From: an uncultured Alistipes sp.
GTDB taxonomy: Bacteria; Bacteroidota; Bacteroidia; Bacteroidales; Rikenellaceae
Direction: 5' to 3'
DNA: 64,000 nucleotides
Assembly (NCBI GenBank): GCA_900769445.1
Contig: CAAGGR010000022.1
Span: 62,001 to 126,000 of the forward strand
A program made the translations under genes and the position numbers. This document shows, piece after piece, positions 51,927 to 60,242 of the stretch. Numbering within the stretch: the first letter of the stretch is position 1; the number at the start of each line of letters is the position of its first letter. The notes beneath the pieces were generated by a model. The model had not been told where the DNA came from, made no database searches, and saw only the letters and a program-made list of their open reading frames with translations.

Positions 51927-52583
51927 ATGAAAAACCTTACCGACAAGATGTTTTCGCGCGGTGCTGAGGCGCTTAGCGACGAGGAGCTTATTGCGCTTTT
52001 GGCGGCCGATACTCTAAATGACGATCAGGCCTTAGAGTTGGGTAGGGGTATTGTTGAGGAGTGTGGTGGTAGTCTGCTCGGTGTTGCGGAGCAGGATATT
52101 GCGCGCCTTAGAATGGTGTCGGGGTTAGGTAAGTTGCGCGCAATGCGCCTAAAGGCTTCGTTTGAAGTTGGTAAGCGCGTGGCACAGGCAAGAGCGACAA
52201 CGCATAGTGTCATCGCCTCGGATAGCGATGTGGTGCGTCTTATGGAGCCACAGTTGGGGGCGTTGCAGCACGAGGAGTGCTGGGCGTTGTATCTCGCATC
52301 GTCGGGTAGGGTGTTGGAGCGTATGCGTATTAGTCAGGGAGGTGTGCAAGCTACGGTGGTAGATTGCAAACTTATCATCAAGCGCGCCCTCGAACTCCTT
52401 GCGGTGCAGATTGTCTTAGTACATAACCATCCATCGGGTTGTGTCGAACCAAGTACTCAGGATATCTCCCTTACAGAGCGCGTCTCTGAGGCAGCAAAAC
52501 TATTTGATATCCGTCTATTGGACCATGTAATCATCTCTCGCGGGGCTCACTTCTCCTTCCGCGCGCGCAATATGATTAAGTAG
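51927..52583 (+). CDS. radC: RadC family protein (JAB/MPN domain)
   Basis: A 218-aa UPF0758/RadC protein. N-terminal helix-hairpin-helix-like part (about 5-80: LSDEELIALLAADTLNDDQA, RMVSGLGKLRAMRLKASFEV), then the JAB1/MPN metalloprotease-like domain (about 95-218) with VHNHPSGCVEPSTQDISLTE, holding the H-x-H-P-S-G ... D metal motif complete. Named for DNA repair; the true activity is unclear and the DNA-repair role has been doubted. It follows rnc closely in the same direction and ends at a terminator. Confidence 0.93.
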   Translation: MKNLTDKMFSRGAEALSDEELIALLAADTLNDDQALELGRGIVEECGGSLLGVAEQDIARLRMVSGLGKLRAMRLKASFEVGKRVAQARATTHSVIASDSDVVRLMEPQLGALQHEECWALYLASSGRVLERMRISQGGVQATVVDCKLIIKRALELLAVQIVLVHNHPSGCVEPSTQDISLTERVSEAAKLFDIRLLDHVIISRGAHFSFRARNMIK

Positions 52584-52610
52584 TGGAGTAGATGGTATGA
52601 TAAAAAGAAA

Positions 52611-52636
52611 AACCTGTCGATTTCGACAGGTTTTTT
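52611..52636 (+). terminator. Terminator after radC
   Basis: Stem AACCTGTCG / CGACAGGTT with a four-base loop (52611-52632), followed by a T-run to 52636. It abuts the tRNA-Leu gene on the other strand. Confidence 0.9.
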
Positions 52637-52638
52637 AG

Positions 52639-52722
52639 TGCCCAGGACAAGACTCGAACTTGCACGAGCTAATGCTCACTACCCCCTCAAAGTAGCGTGT
52701 CTACCAATTTCACCACCTGGGC
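52639..52722 (-). tRNA. tRNA-Leu (anticodon GAG)
   Basis: Read on the minus strand it folds into a class II tRNA: acceptor GCCCAGG / CCTGGGC, D-arm with GGTAGACAC, anticodon stem CTACT/GGTAG around loop TTGAGGG (anticodon GAG, reading CUC and CUU), long variable arm (AGC-ATTA-GCT) and T-arm with GTTCGAGTC. The CCA end is not encoded (CTA follows the discriminator A), so it is added after transcription. Confidence 0.93.
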
Positions 52723-52794
52723 ATTGAGGTTTGAGTGTGCAAATGTAGTAACTATTTTCGAATCTGCAAATTTTTTCGACTAAAAAACTCGTAT

Positions 52795-52837
52795 AAAAAA
52801 TAGGCTTAGTAGCTAACATCTTGCTACTAAGCCTATT
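52795..52837 (-). terminator. Terminator after metK
   Basis: Stem AATAGGCTTAGTAGC / GCTACTAAGCCTATT (52799-52837), 15 base pairs; on the minus strand it is followed by a TTTTTTA run. It lies 22 bases past the metK stop. Confidence 0.9.
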
Positions 52838-52859
52838 GTGTGAAGAGGACTCTTGCCCT

Positions 52860-54152
52860 TTACAAGCCAAATTCCTGCTTTAGACGGTCTACCTCATCGA
52901 GTTTCTCCCAGCCGAAGAACTCAACATCCTTAGCGAACTTCTTGCCGCCCTCGCCCACGAAGCATACTGTCTCGGTGTATGGGCGACGACCGAAGTGTCC
53001 GTATGAAGCTGTAGCCTCAAAGATAGGATACTTCAAGCCAAAGCGCTCAACGATAGCTGCTGGACGTAGGTCGAAGAGGTTGCTAATCTTCTCAGCAATC
53101 TCGCCATCAGTGAGCTTGACATTAGATGTGCCGTAGGTGTCAACATAGACAGAGAGTGGCTGTGCGATACCAATAGCGTAGCTTACCTGAACCAAAACCT
53201 CGCGCGCGATACCTGCAGCAACCATATTCTTCGCGATGTGACGTGCTGCGTATGCTGCTGAGCGGTCTACTTTCGATGAGTCCTTACCAGAGAAGGCACC
53301 GCCACCGTGTGCGCCACGACCACCGTAGGTGTCTACGATAATCTTGCGGCCTGTAAGGCCAGTGTCGCCATGAGGGCCACCGATAACGAATTTGCCTGTA
53401 GGGTTTACGTGTAGGATGTAGTCCTCTCCAATAAGCTCTGCGACCTTATCGCCAGCGCGCTCCAATCGAGCCTTAACACGTGGGATAAGGATGTTGCGAA
53501 CATCGTCGGCAATGATGCGCTGCATCTCGCGCTCTGCCTCCTGCTCTGAGCGTGTGTGGGTAGGGAGGATAAACTCATCATGCTGTGTAGATACTACGAT
53601 AGTGTGTACGCGCTTAGGGCGACGCTCATCATCGTACTCGATAGTTACCTGGCTCTTAGAGTCTGGGCGTAGGTAGGTCATAACCTCGCCCTCGCGACGG
53701 ATAGCAGCAAGCTCCTTAAGGATAACGTGTGAAAGGATAAGTGTTGCTGGCATATACTCGCGTGTCTCCTCCACAGCATAGCCGAACATAATGCCTTGAT
53801 CACCAGCGCCCTGATCCTCGCCATCCTTGCGATCAACACCCTGGTTGATGTCAGATGACTGCTCGTGGATGGCTGAAAGCACACCGCATGATGCAGCATC
53901 GAACTGGTAGGCGCTCTGGTTGTAGCCAATCTTGTCGATAACACGACGTGCAACGCCCTGAATATCAACATAACCCTCTGAGCGTACCTCGCCAGAGATA
54001 ACTGTTAGACCTGTGGTACAAAGAGTCTCGCAAGCAACCTTCGAAGAGGCGTCATAGCGAAGGAACTCGTCGAGAATAGCGTCTGAAATCTGATCGGCAA
54101 CCTTATCTGGATGTCCCTCAGATACAGACTCTGATGTAAATAGAAATGCCAT
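52860..54152 (-). CDS. metK: S-adenosylmethionine synthetase
   Basis: MetK makes SAM from methionine and ATP. The 430-aa protein has the N-terminal signature SESVSEGHPDKVADQISDA with the metal/ATP residues, GDQGIMFGYAVEET, the central GGPHGDTGLTGRKIIVDTYG and GGGAFSGKDSSKVDRSAAYA (Lys/Arg at the active site). Length is in the longer range seen in Bacteroidota (about 430). A SAM-II-like riboswitch lies in the leader (54261-54310), fitting feedback control by the product, and a good promoter precedes it. Confidence 0.97.
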   Translation of the reverse strand: MAFLFTSESVSEGHPDKVADQISDAILDEFLRYDASSKVACETLCTTGLTVISGEVRSEGYVDIQGVARRVIDKIGYNQSAYQFDAASCGVLSAIHEQSSDINQGVDRKDGEDQGAGDQGIMFGYAVEETREYMPATLILSHVILKELAAIRREGEVMTYLRPDSKSQVTIEYDDERRPKRVHTIVVSTQHDEFILPTHTRSEQEAEREMQRIIADDVRNILIPRVKARLERAGDKVAELIGEDYILHVNPTGKFVIGGPHGDTGLTGRKIIVDTYGGRGAHGGGAFSGKDSSKVDRSAAYAARHIAKNMVAAGIAREVLVQVSYAIGIAQPLSVYVDTYGTSNVKLTDGEIAEKISNLFDLRPAAIVERFGLKYPIFEATASYGHFGRRPYTETVCFVGEGGKKFAKDVEFFGWEKLDEVDRLKQEFGL

Positions 54153-54260
54153 AATTGTATTACGTTTTTAGTTATTATAATCCATATTCATACCTCTGTA
54201 TGGAAAACGTATATGGCGGGATTTTATTACTTTCAACGCGACAGCGTTGGGGTGTGATTA

Positions 54261-54310
54261 CCGTTTTAGCACTTTTTTATTGTGGTTGCAATCAGTTCAA
54301 ATCCCTCCAC
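54261..54310 (-). promoter_or_regulatory. SAM-II-like riboswitch in the metK leader
   Basis: On the minus strand the 50 bases follow the SAM-II pattern: P1 arms GTGG (54310-54307) and CCAC, loop with GATTTGAAC then ATTGCAA, a linker AATAAAAAAGTG, and the conserved GCTAAAACGG. This is a small pseudoknotted aptamer known chiefly from alphaproteobacteria and reported also in Bacteroidota. It begins about 8 bases after the predicted transcription start. Its end is 108 bases before the metK ATG, farther than the usual SD-covering arrangement. Two small hairpins lie between (54234-54249 and 54182-54216) and may be part of the switch. Confidence 0.82.
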
Positions 54311-54325
54311 ATTTGTTTTCGGGTG

Positions 54326-54355
54326 CAAAGGTAACAATTTTTCTCAATTCGCAAA
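54326..54355 (-). promoter_or_regulatory. Promoter for metK
   Basis: Minus strand: TTTG at 54355-54352, 18-base spacer, TACCTTTG at 54333-54326. The start is expected near 54318, giving a leader of about 165 bases that contains the riboswitch. The rest of the 338-base gap (54153-54490) holds the divergent promoter below. Confidence 0.72.
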
Positions 54356-54424
54356 TCTCTTTAAAGTAATTATTTTCTTATGCCTGTATAAGCGATTGTT
54401 ATATTGTAAATAGTTCGCAAAATG

Positions 54425-54456
54425 TTGTTTTTTTAGAGAAATATTTACTATCTTTG
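54425..54456 (+). promoter_or_regulatory. Promoter for the 54.5-55.7 kb envelope genes
   Basis: TTG at 54425-54427, 21-base spacer, TATCTTTG at 54449-54456. The start is expected near 54463, about 28 bases before the ATG at 54491. Confidence 0.68.
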
Positions 54457-54490
54457 CCTAAAACACAATTAACTTTAAAATACTACTTTT

Positions 54491-55282
54491 ATGAAGAACC
54501 TTAAATTTTTATTGGTTGTAGCGCTCTGTTTATGTGCTATCTCAACCGCATCGGCACAGTTGACTACTGGTCAGCCAACATCTTCTACTATTCGTACAGG
54601 TAATCGCCCTGGTGCTGGAAGTTATGGTTTGTATTTTGGTGCAACCAGTAATATGTTTAGAGATGTATTCAATTCTGATGTATCGATGAAGTCACTCCCA
54701 TTGATGAACTTCAAGTATATGAATACCAACCAGGTTGAGTGGCGTTTGGGCGTGGAGATATATAAGAGCAATGAGTTTATCAAGGGTGATACTAACGGTG
54801 AGAATAACTCTACTGAAACATCTATGAATAAATACAAGGAGTCTCAAGCGGCTATATATCCAGGTATTGCATATCATTTCTCTCCTAATAATATCCTTGA
54901 TGTATATTGTGGCGTTGAAGTGCCATTGGGCTGGGATATGGTAAATATTGTTGCTGAGAGCAGTGCACAGAAGAGCGTGGCATCAAGTCAGAAGAGAGCA
55001 GTATTTTTCGGTGTAGGTGGTTTTGTAGGTTTGCAGGCATTTATTGCAGATCTTCCAATAGCCCTTGGTTTTGAGTATGGTATCTTCTCTCGTTTCGATT
55101 TGGGTCTAAAGTATAAGACTGTGGTAACTACTGAGAACAAGACTCAGACATCGTATAGACCAGACCCATCATTGTTTAAGAATTTGGAGGTTGGTTACTA
55201 CGACACCTATTCAAAGTTGAATGCTCGTAAAGGTGAAATCGGCAGCCAGTTCCGTTTGACTCTATCTTACTACTTTAAATAA
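54491..55282 (+). CDS. Predicted outer-membrane beta-barrel protein, unknown function
   Basis: The 263-aa product has a Sec signal peptide ending TASAQ (about residue 23), then an alternating aromatic/hydrophobic beta-strand pattern (YGLYFGATSNMFRD, VEWRLGVEIYK, AIYPGIAYHFSPNNILDVYC) and a C-terminal QFRLTLSYYFK, ending in an aromatic-rich strand, typical of small outer-membrane barrels. I do not recognise a specific family. It is followed after 10 bases by a small lipoprotein gene, then a terminator, so the pair forms one unit. A possible structural or envelope-stress role; no direct evidence. Confidence 0.72.
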   Translation: MKNLKFLLVVALCLCAISTASAQLTTGQPTSSTIRTGNRPGAGSYGLYFGATSNMFRDVFNSDVSMKSLPLMNFKYMNTNQVEWRLGVEIYKSNEFIKGDTNGENNSTETSMNKYKESQAAIYPGIAYHFSPNNILDVYCGVEVPLGWDMVNIVAESSAQKSVASSQKRAVFFGVGGFVGLQAFIADLPIALGFEYGIFSRFDLGLKYKTVVTTENKTQTSYRPDPSLFKNLEVGYYDTYSKLNARKGEIGSQFRLTLSYYFK

Positions 55283-55292
55283 TTGATGCCGT

Positions 55293-55706
55293 ATGAAAAT
55301 CTATAAACTATTTGTACTCTCTATTGGTCTTATACTATGCTTGTCATCGTGTAGCGTGGTAAGACAGAGTACCTATTCGCCTCGTGCGGTGGAGCATAAC
55401 CTTTGTATGGAGGATTTTGAGTATCTTGGTCAGACAGAGATAAGTGTTGAATATCGTAAGTATTTGGGTGTTTTTCGCACTATCGACGTGATTAATGGCA
55501 AGAAGTATGATGGTAAAGAGGTGGTTCATACCAAGTTGCCTGGCTCAACATCATTGGTATTGAATCGCGCTGCATACAAGGTGTGGGAGGAGTATCCTGA
55601 TGCAGACTACCTCGTTGTAAGTCGTAGTCAAAGAAGCACTGAGCGTCTGCTGCTTGGTAGTGAGGTTAAGGTGTCGGCTAAGGTAAAAGCCTATAAACTT
55701 AAGTAA
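55293..55706 (+). CDS. Small lipoprotein, unknown function
   Basis: The 137-aa product has a lipoprotein signal (LSSC, Cys20, followed by SVVRQSTYSPRA). The mature part is basic-neutral, with DFEYLGQTEISVEYRKYLGV, an alpha/beta mix, and ends VSAKVKAYKLK. The second residue after Cys is not acidic-rich, so periplasmic anchoring in the outer-membrane inner leaflet is as likely as surface exposure. I do not recognise the family. It follows the beta-barrel gene closely and precedes a terminator, so it probably works with that barrel. Confidence 0.78.
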   Translation: MKIYKLFVLSIGLILCLSSCSVVRQSTYSPRAVEHNLCMEDFEYLGQTEISVEYRKYLGVFRTIDVINGKKYDGKEVVHTKLPGSTSLVLNRAAYKVWEEYPDADYLVVSRSQRSTERLLLGSEVKVSAKVKAYKLK

Positions 55707-55730
55707 TATATTTAGGTAACTATTTGAACA

Positions 55731-55769
55731 ATGGGGTTGTCCTGATTGCTGCTTGGATAGCCCCATATT
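55731..55769 (+). terminator. Terminator after the small lipoprotein gene
   Basis: ATGGGGTTGTCC (55731-55742) pairs with GGATAGCCCCAT (two G-U wobbles), followed by ATTTTT. An in-frame upstream start for the next gene (55724) would lie inside this structure, which supports the later ATG at 55802. Confidence 0.85.
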
Positions 55770-55801
55770 TTTCGTTAGGGAATAAAAGTCTATTTCTTGC
55801 T

Positions 55802-56656
55802 ATGCGTATCAAGAGTCATATTTTTACGTTGTTGATGTTTTTGGGCATTGCCGTATCGTGTAACGATATGGAGGATGCCGACCCAGTAATACTATTTGTG
55901 ACGCCAAATACAACTGAGGCTACGGCAAATGATGCTATATACTTTGATATATCGTCGTGGACGATAAATAGCGAGATTGTATTGTTTGAAGTTATTTCGT
56001 TCGATAAAACGTATGGCTCTCAGGAGGTGTTTAGGGCGGAGCCTATGACGCAGAATTATGACTATCGCTTTACATATCGATTGCCAATGTATTTTGAGAA
56101 TCAGAGCGTAGAGTTTACATTCTATGCTACTGATAACTTAGGTAATAGGCAGGATATTAGCGTCTCTATAGAGGTATGTAGTGATGATAGACTTATCGAC
56201 GAGTTATCGGGTATAACTCTCTACTCTCCGCGTTCGGGACGCAGTGATGCCTTTTCGTTTGAGTTGCTTCAGAGTGTTAATACTCAGAATGTAGATGCGT
56301 CGATGTGTGATATATATGTTCCGATGGTGGATGCAGAGTCTGATTTATTACCACGTTCGTGGGCAAGTAACACAGATTTGCGTTTCTCGAAGGTAAACAA
56401 CTTTGCATACTCTAAGGCTACGTATAAATCTGTCGTTACGGTGTACGAGAATGCCGTTATATCGCCAGTGGTTGATGAGTTGGCTATTGAAGATATTATT
56501 ATCGTAGGTCGCAATGATCAAGCAATTGCTGTTATCCGTATCGCCAACATCTATGATGGTGAGGGTGTGAGCGAAGATCGTTACGATATAAATATGAAGG
56601 TGCTACCTAAGGGTGATATGGGAGATGACCCTGTGGAGGATACAGGCGAGGAGTAG
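55802..56656 (+). CDS. Lipoprotein with Ig/PKD-like fold, unknown function
   Basis: The 284-aa product has a lipoprotein signal (AVSC, Cys20, then NDMEDADP, an acidic stretch fitting surface export). The region about 30-140 looks like an Ig- or PKD-like beta sandwich (ANDAIYFDISSWTINSEIVL, YRLPMYFENQSVEFTFYATD, followed by NLGNRQDISVSIEV). The remainder (about 150-284) is beta-rich with no known motif and ends in an Asp/Glu tail. I chose the ATG at 55802 because an earlier in-frame start crosses a terminator and lacks a signal peptide. Its own transcript seems likely, but no promoter box was identified. Confidence 0.78.
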   Translation: MRIKSHIFTLLMFLGIAVSCNDMEDADPVILFVTPNTTEATANDAIYFDISSWTINSEIVLFEVISFDKTYGSQEVFRAEPMTQNYDYRFTYRLPMYFENQSVEFTFYATDNLGNRQDISVSIEVCSDDRLIDELSGITLYSPRSGRSDAFSFELLQSVNTQNVDASMCDIYVPMVDAESDLLPRSWASNTDLRFSKVNNFAYSKATYKSVVTVYENAVISPVVDELAIEDIIIVGRNDQAIAVIRIANIYDGEGVSEDRYDINMKVLPKGDMGDDPVEDTGEE

Positions 56657-56683
56657 TTCTGTGTTTCGAATTAATTAGGAGTG

Positions 56684-56725
56684 AAAAGGGTTGGCTATGT
56701 TACTATGTAGTCAACCCCTTTTTGT
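56684..56725 (+). terminator. Terminator after the Ig-like lipoprotein gene
   Basis: AAAAGGGTTGGCTA pairs with TAGTCAACCCCTTTT, followed by TTTTTG. It lies 28 bases past the stop codon. Confidence 0.85.
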
Positions 56726-56823
56726 TGCAATATAATGTTGTTTTCGCCGTTTGGTTATAGGTTGATAGAGTGTTGTTAGGAACTATTATTGCATATGTCG
56801 ATGGTATATATATAATAAATATG

Positions 56824-56831
56824 TATATTTG
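56824..56831 (+). promoter_or_regulatory. -7 promoter box for the deaminase / permease unit
   Basis: TATATTTG matches TAnnTTTG exactly and lies 19 bases before the ATG at 56850. A -33 element at normal spacing is not evident. Confidence 0.5.
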
Positions 56832-56849
56832 CTAACAAAATTTGAGAGT

Positions 56850-57362
56850 ATGATAGATAAACAGAATGGTTTGCCTGAGAGGCAGGACTTTTCGGCAGAG
56901 GATAGAGAGTTTATGCAGATGGCCATAGAGCTATCGGTTGAGAATATTGATAGCGGTGGTGGCCCTTTTGGTGCGGTTATCGTACGCGACGGTAAGTTGA
57001 TTGCTAAGGGTGCAAATCGTGTAGTGCCAAATAATGACCCTACGGCACATGCAGAGGTGGTGGCAATACGTAATGCCTGTAGAGAGTTGCAGACATTCGA
57101 TCTCTCTGGCTGTACGGTATATACCTCTTGCGAGCCTTGTCCGATGTGCCTTAGTGCGCTCTACTGGACAGGTATTGGTCGTATCTGCTATGCCAACACT
57201 AAGCGCGATGCCGCAGCTATAGACTTCGACGACTCCTTTATCTATGACCAGCTGCGTTTGGACTATGACAAGCGCTCAATACACTGTGAGCATTTTATGC
57301 GCGATGAGGCATTGAAGGCCTTTCGTAAGTGGGATGATAAACTCGATAAGGTGGAGTATTAA
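56850..57362 (+). CDS. Nucleoside/nucleobase deaminase, GuaD-like (guanine deaminase)
   Basis: A 170-aa cytidine-deaminase-fold zinc enzyme. The metal site is AHAEVVAIRNA (His and catalytic Glu) and SCEPCPMCLSALYW (two Cys). The C-terminal FDDSFIYDQLRLDYDKRSI is the part that distinguishes the small bacterial guanine deaminase GuaD (about 156 aa in Bacillus subtilis) from tRNA adenosine deaminase TadA. It turns guanine into xanthine in the cytosol. The nucleobase permease gene follows after 27 bases, so import and deamination are coupled. I chose the ATG at 56850; a TTG start at 56829 overlaps the -7 promoter box. Confidence 0.88.
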   Translation: MIDKQNGLPERQDFSAEDREFMQMAIELSVENIDSGGGPFGAVIVRDGKLIAKGANRVVPNNDPTAHAEVVAIRNACRELQTFDLSGCTVYTSCEPCPMCLSALYWTGIGRICYANTKRDAAAIDFDDSFIYDQLRLDYDKRSIHCEHFMRDEALKAFRKWDDKLDKVEY

Positions 57363-57389
57363 TGTGAATTTACTAACCGAACATAAAAG

Positions 57390-58646
57390 ATGAAACTGAA
57401 GTATAATATCGACGATAGACTGCCTATAGGTCAGGCTCTTGTTTATGCGATGCAGTGGTTTATCCTCTCTGTCGCAGTAATCTCTACAAGTGTTTTCGTG
57501 GCGCAGGGTGAGCCTGCGGCGAGGTTGTTCTTTGCGCAGAAACTCTTTGCGGTGATAGGTGTTACGGGTGTTATTCAGGTGCTATTGGGACACAAGATGC
57601 CACTTGTGGTAGGGCCAGCCTCGGTGTTGCTTGTAGGAGTGTTGTCTTCGTTAGGTGCTAATGCTCCAGTGGGGGCGATATATAGCTCGATAGCTATTGG
57701 TGGCGCGCTCATTGTGCTACTCTCATTTGGTGGTCTGATGAATAGGGTGCGTAGGCTCTTTACACCACGTATTGTGGTTGTTATTTTGATGTTGATAGCC
57801 TTTACTCTATCCCCCGTTATTAAGAACTTGATATTCCCAGAGCGCGCTGATGCACAGCAACATCTGTTTGGTCTTATATTTACTATTGTCGGTGTCGTAG
57901 GAATGGTGATTCTCAATCGTACCCTCAAGGGTGTGGCTAAGAGCCTTGTTGTGCCTATAGCGCTGGTTATTGGCAGCGCGGTATATTACGCACTCTTCCC
58001 AATGAAGGAGGGTGTTGAGAGTGTTGGTGCTTTCGCGGGTCAGTTTTTTAATGACTTTAGCTTCGACTGGGGACTTCTAATAGCCTTTATCATATGCTAT
58101 ATAGCGCTGCTTATTAACGATATAGGATCTATTGAGTCGTTGGGCGTGATGCTCGGCGTGGATGACATGAATAGCCGTCTTAAACGAGGCGTGAGGATTA
58201 CGGGCGCTATGAATATCGTGGCTGGTAGTATGGGTGTTTTAGGCCCTGTGAACTACTCTATGAGTCCTGGTGTCATCGCCTCTACGGGGTGTGCTTCGCG
58301 TTGGGCTTTGCTCCCTGCAACACTTCTTTTGGTGATATGCTCACTATTCCCAGATGTCATATTTATACTTACCAGCATACCTAATCAAGTGATTGGTGTG
58401 ATACTTCTATTCCTTATGGGTACACAGCTCTCGGCGGGCTTTGAGATGGCTGCGTCAACAAAGTCGATAGGCTCGTTCTCAGGAGCATTGACTATAAGTC
58501 TGCCTATTATGGTTGCGTTGCTATTTCAACTTATGCCACGAGGCATTGTACCATCGGTTATTGAGCCTTTGGTTGGCAATGGCTTTGCTATGGGCGTGAT
58601 TACGGTGCTTGTGATGGAGCATCTGATAAATCGCAATAAAGAGTAA
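57390..58646 (+). CDS. NCS2-family purine/uracil nucleobase permease
   Basis: The 418-aa polytopic inner-membrane protein (about 12-14 helices) belongs to the nucleobase:cation symporter-2 family. Seen are MPLVVGPASVLLVGVLSSLG (TM3/4 substrate-site region) and LLINDIGSIESLGVMLGVDD, where the family has its N-x-G/E signature, and NYSMSPGVIASTGCASRWAL. Coupling to guanine deaminase points to xanthine, guanine or uric-acid-like substrates rather than uracil. Length is at the short end of the family (about 420-460). It imports the base from the periplasm using an ion gradient. Confidence 0.88.
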   Translation: MKLKYNIDDRLPIGQALVYAMQWFILSVAVISTSVFVAQGEPAARLFFAQKLFAVIGVTGVIQVLLGHKMPLVVGPASVLLVGVLSSLGANAPVGAIYSSIAIGGALIVLLSFGGLMNRVRRLFTPRIVVVILMLIAFTLSPVIKNLIFPERADAQQHLFGLIFTIVGVVGMVILNRTLKGVAKSLVVPIALVIGSAVYYALFPMKEGVESVGAFAGQFFNDFSFDWGLLIAFIICYIALLINDIGSIESLGVMLGVDDMNSRLKRGVRITGAMNIVAGSMGVLGPVNYSMSPGVIASTGCASRWALLPATLLLVICSLFPDVIFILTSIPNQVIGVILLFLMGTQLSAGFEMAASTKSIGSFSGALTISLPIMVALLFQLMPRGIVPSVIEPLVGNGFAMGVITVLVMEHLINRNKE

Positions 58647-58753
58647 GAAACTGTTTGAATCTATTCTTGCAGCATCGGACAAAATTGTTTGATAAAATTT
58701 AGAACAGCGTCTAATATTTTATAAAGTGTTGATAACTTCCTGTGTTATGTGGG

Positions 58754-58782
58754 TTGTTATTCTACAAAAATTACTAATTTTG
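58754..58782 (+). promoter_or_regulatory. Promoter for purA
   Basis: TTG at 58754-58756, 18-base spacer, TAATTTTG at 58775-58782. The leader of about 45 bases contains a small hairpin CCACC-TAA-GGTGG (58802-58814). Confidence 0.6.
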
Positions 58783-58832
58783 TAGCCGTAAAATTATGCC
58801 ACCACCTAAGGTGGGTCAAAACGGATTTAATT

Positions 58833-60116
58833 ATGAGTAACACATTGGTTGTTGTTGGCGCTCAGTGGGGCGACGAGGGTAAGGGTAAAATTACGGACTT
58901 CTACGCAGGTGATGCAGATGTTGTGGTACGCCATCAAGGCGGTAACAATGCAGGTCATACTATCGTATTTGATGGCAAGAAGTTCGCCTTGCAGTCTATC
59001 CCATCTGGTGTCTTCAATCCACACACCATAAATGTAATGGCTAACGGTATGGTTATCAATCCTGTATCGTTACTTGAGGAGCTTGACCGTCTACACAAGG
59101 CTGGTATCACTGACTATCAGTTATTTATCTCAGACCGTGCAGCTTGTGTGATGCCTTACCACTCTATGCTCGATGGCGCATATGAGGCGTTGAAGGGTGG
59201 TCGCCAGATTGGTACTACAAAGAAGGGTATCGGCCCTGCATATACCGACAAGTATAGCCGTGTAGGTATCCGTATGGGAGACCTCTTGGATAAGGAGTAC
59301 TTTGCAGAGCGCCTAAAGGATGCCCTTGCGCAGAAGAATATCGAGCTTCAGGCTCTCGGTATGAAGCCATGCGATTTCGATACTATCTATAACCAGTATC
59401 TTGCTATCGGTGAGCAGCTTCGCCCAATGATTTGCGATACCTCAGTGCTTCTTAACAAGCTTATCGAGGAGGGTAAGCGCGTACTCTTTGAGGGCGCTCA
59501 GGGTGTTATGCTCTGCATCGACCACGGTACATACCCATTTGTAACATCATCAAGCCCTACAGCTGCAAGTGTGCCAGTGAACACTGGTGTTGCACCTCGC
59601 TATATCGACAATGTTATGGGTGTGGCAAAGGCTTATACCACTCGTGTAGGCGAGGGCCCATTCCCAACAGAGCTATTCGACGAGCGCGCAGACTACATCC
59701 GTGAGCGCGGTCATGAGTACGGTACTGTTACTGGTCGCCCACGTCGTGTGGGTTGGCTCGATGCTGTAGTGCTAAACCATGTGCGTCGCATCAGCGGTCT
59801 TAACTACCTATCACTCATGCTCTTTGATGTGCTTTCAGGCGTTGAGAAGATTCGCATCTGTACCGGCTATAAACTCGATGGTAAATCTATCGACTACGTT
59901 CCATCAACTATCTCTCAGCTCTCGCGCGTGGAGCCAGAGTATATCGAGCTTGATGGCTGGAACGAGGATATCTCATCTATCAAGAACTACGATGACCTTC
60001 CAGCAAATGCAAAAGCATATATCGCTAAGGTTGAGGAACTTACTCGCATCGAGGTTGCTGTGGTCTCAGTAGGGCCAGATCGTGAGCAGACTATTATTCG
60101 CAAGAACATCTTTTAA
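58833..60116 (+). CDS. purA: Adenylosuccinate synthetase
   Basis: PurA joins IMP and aspartate with GTP, the first committed step to AMP. The protein (427 aa, normal length) starts MSNTLVVVGAQWGDEGKGKI, with the P-loop-like GDEGKGK, then GGNNAGHTIV, GTTKKGIGPAYTDK and the later TRVGEGPFPTEL. I chose the ATG at 58833; an earlier in-frame start lacks family similarity and overlaps the promoter. Copy B2 of the terminator repeat begins inside its stop codon (TAATTTC). Next to the guanine-salvage pair, it belongs to purine metabolism, but an own promoter separates them. Confidence 0.97.
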   Translation: MSNTLVVVGAQWGDEGKGKITDFYAGDADVVVRHQGGNNAGHTIVFDGKKFALQSIPSGVFNPHTINVMANGMVINPVSLLEELDRLHKAGITDYQLFISDRAACVMPYHSMLDGAYEALKGGRQIGTTKKGIGPAYTDKYSRVGIRMGDLLDKEYFAERLKDALAQKNIELQALGMKPCDFDTIYNQYLAIGEQLRPMICDTSVLLNKLIEEGKRVLFEGAQGVMLCIDHGTYPFVTSSSPTAASVPVNTGVAPRYIDNVMGVAKAYTTRVGEGPFPTELFDERADYIRERGHEYGTVTGRPRRVGWLDAVVLNHVRRISGLNYLSLMLFDVLSGVEKIRICTGYKLDGKSIDYVPSTISQLSRVEPEYIELDGWNEDISSIKNYDDLPANAKAYIAKVEELTRIEVAVVSVGPDREQTIIRKNIF

Positions 60117-60242
60117 TTTCTTGTGATAAGGGGTCATTCTCGACCTCTCAATCATTCGGCTGAATGGGAAATACGTCAAGTATGTCCCATCCAGCCGAAT
60201 TTCTTTATCGAGGCCAAGCCTGACCCCTTCTGACAAGAAATT
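60115..60242 (+). repeat. Family B terminator-bearing repeat, copy B2 (downstream of purA)
   Basis: A 128-base element whose first bases overlap the purA stop codon. Terminal inverted repeats at 60115-60136 and 60221-60242. The hairpin (60155-60199) is TTCGGCTG-a-ATGGG-aa-ATAC-loop-GTAT-gt-CCCAT-c-CAGCCGAA followed by TTTCTTT. A second right end (60271-60293) lies just beyond, so the right end is duplicated. Confidence 0.75.

Noticed and set aside
55724..55801. An upstream start for the Ig-like lipoprotein
   Set aside because: The extension crosses a strong terminator hairpin and puts 26 residues before the signal peptide.
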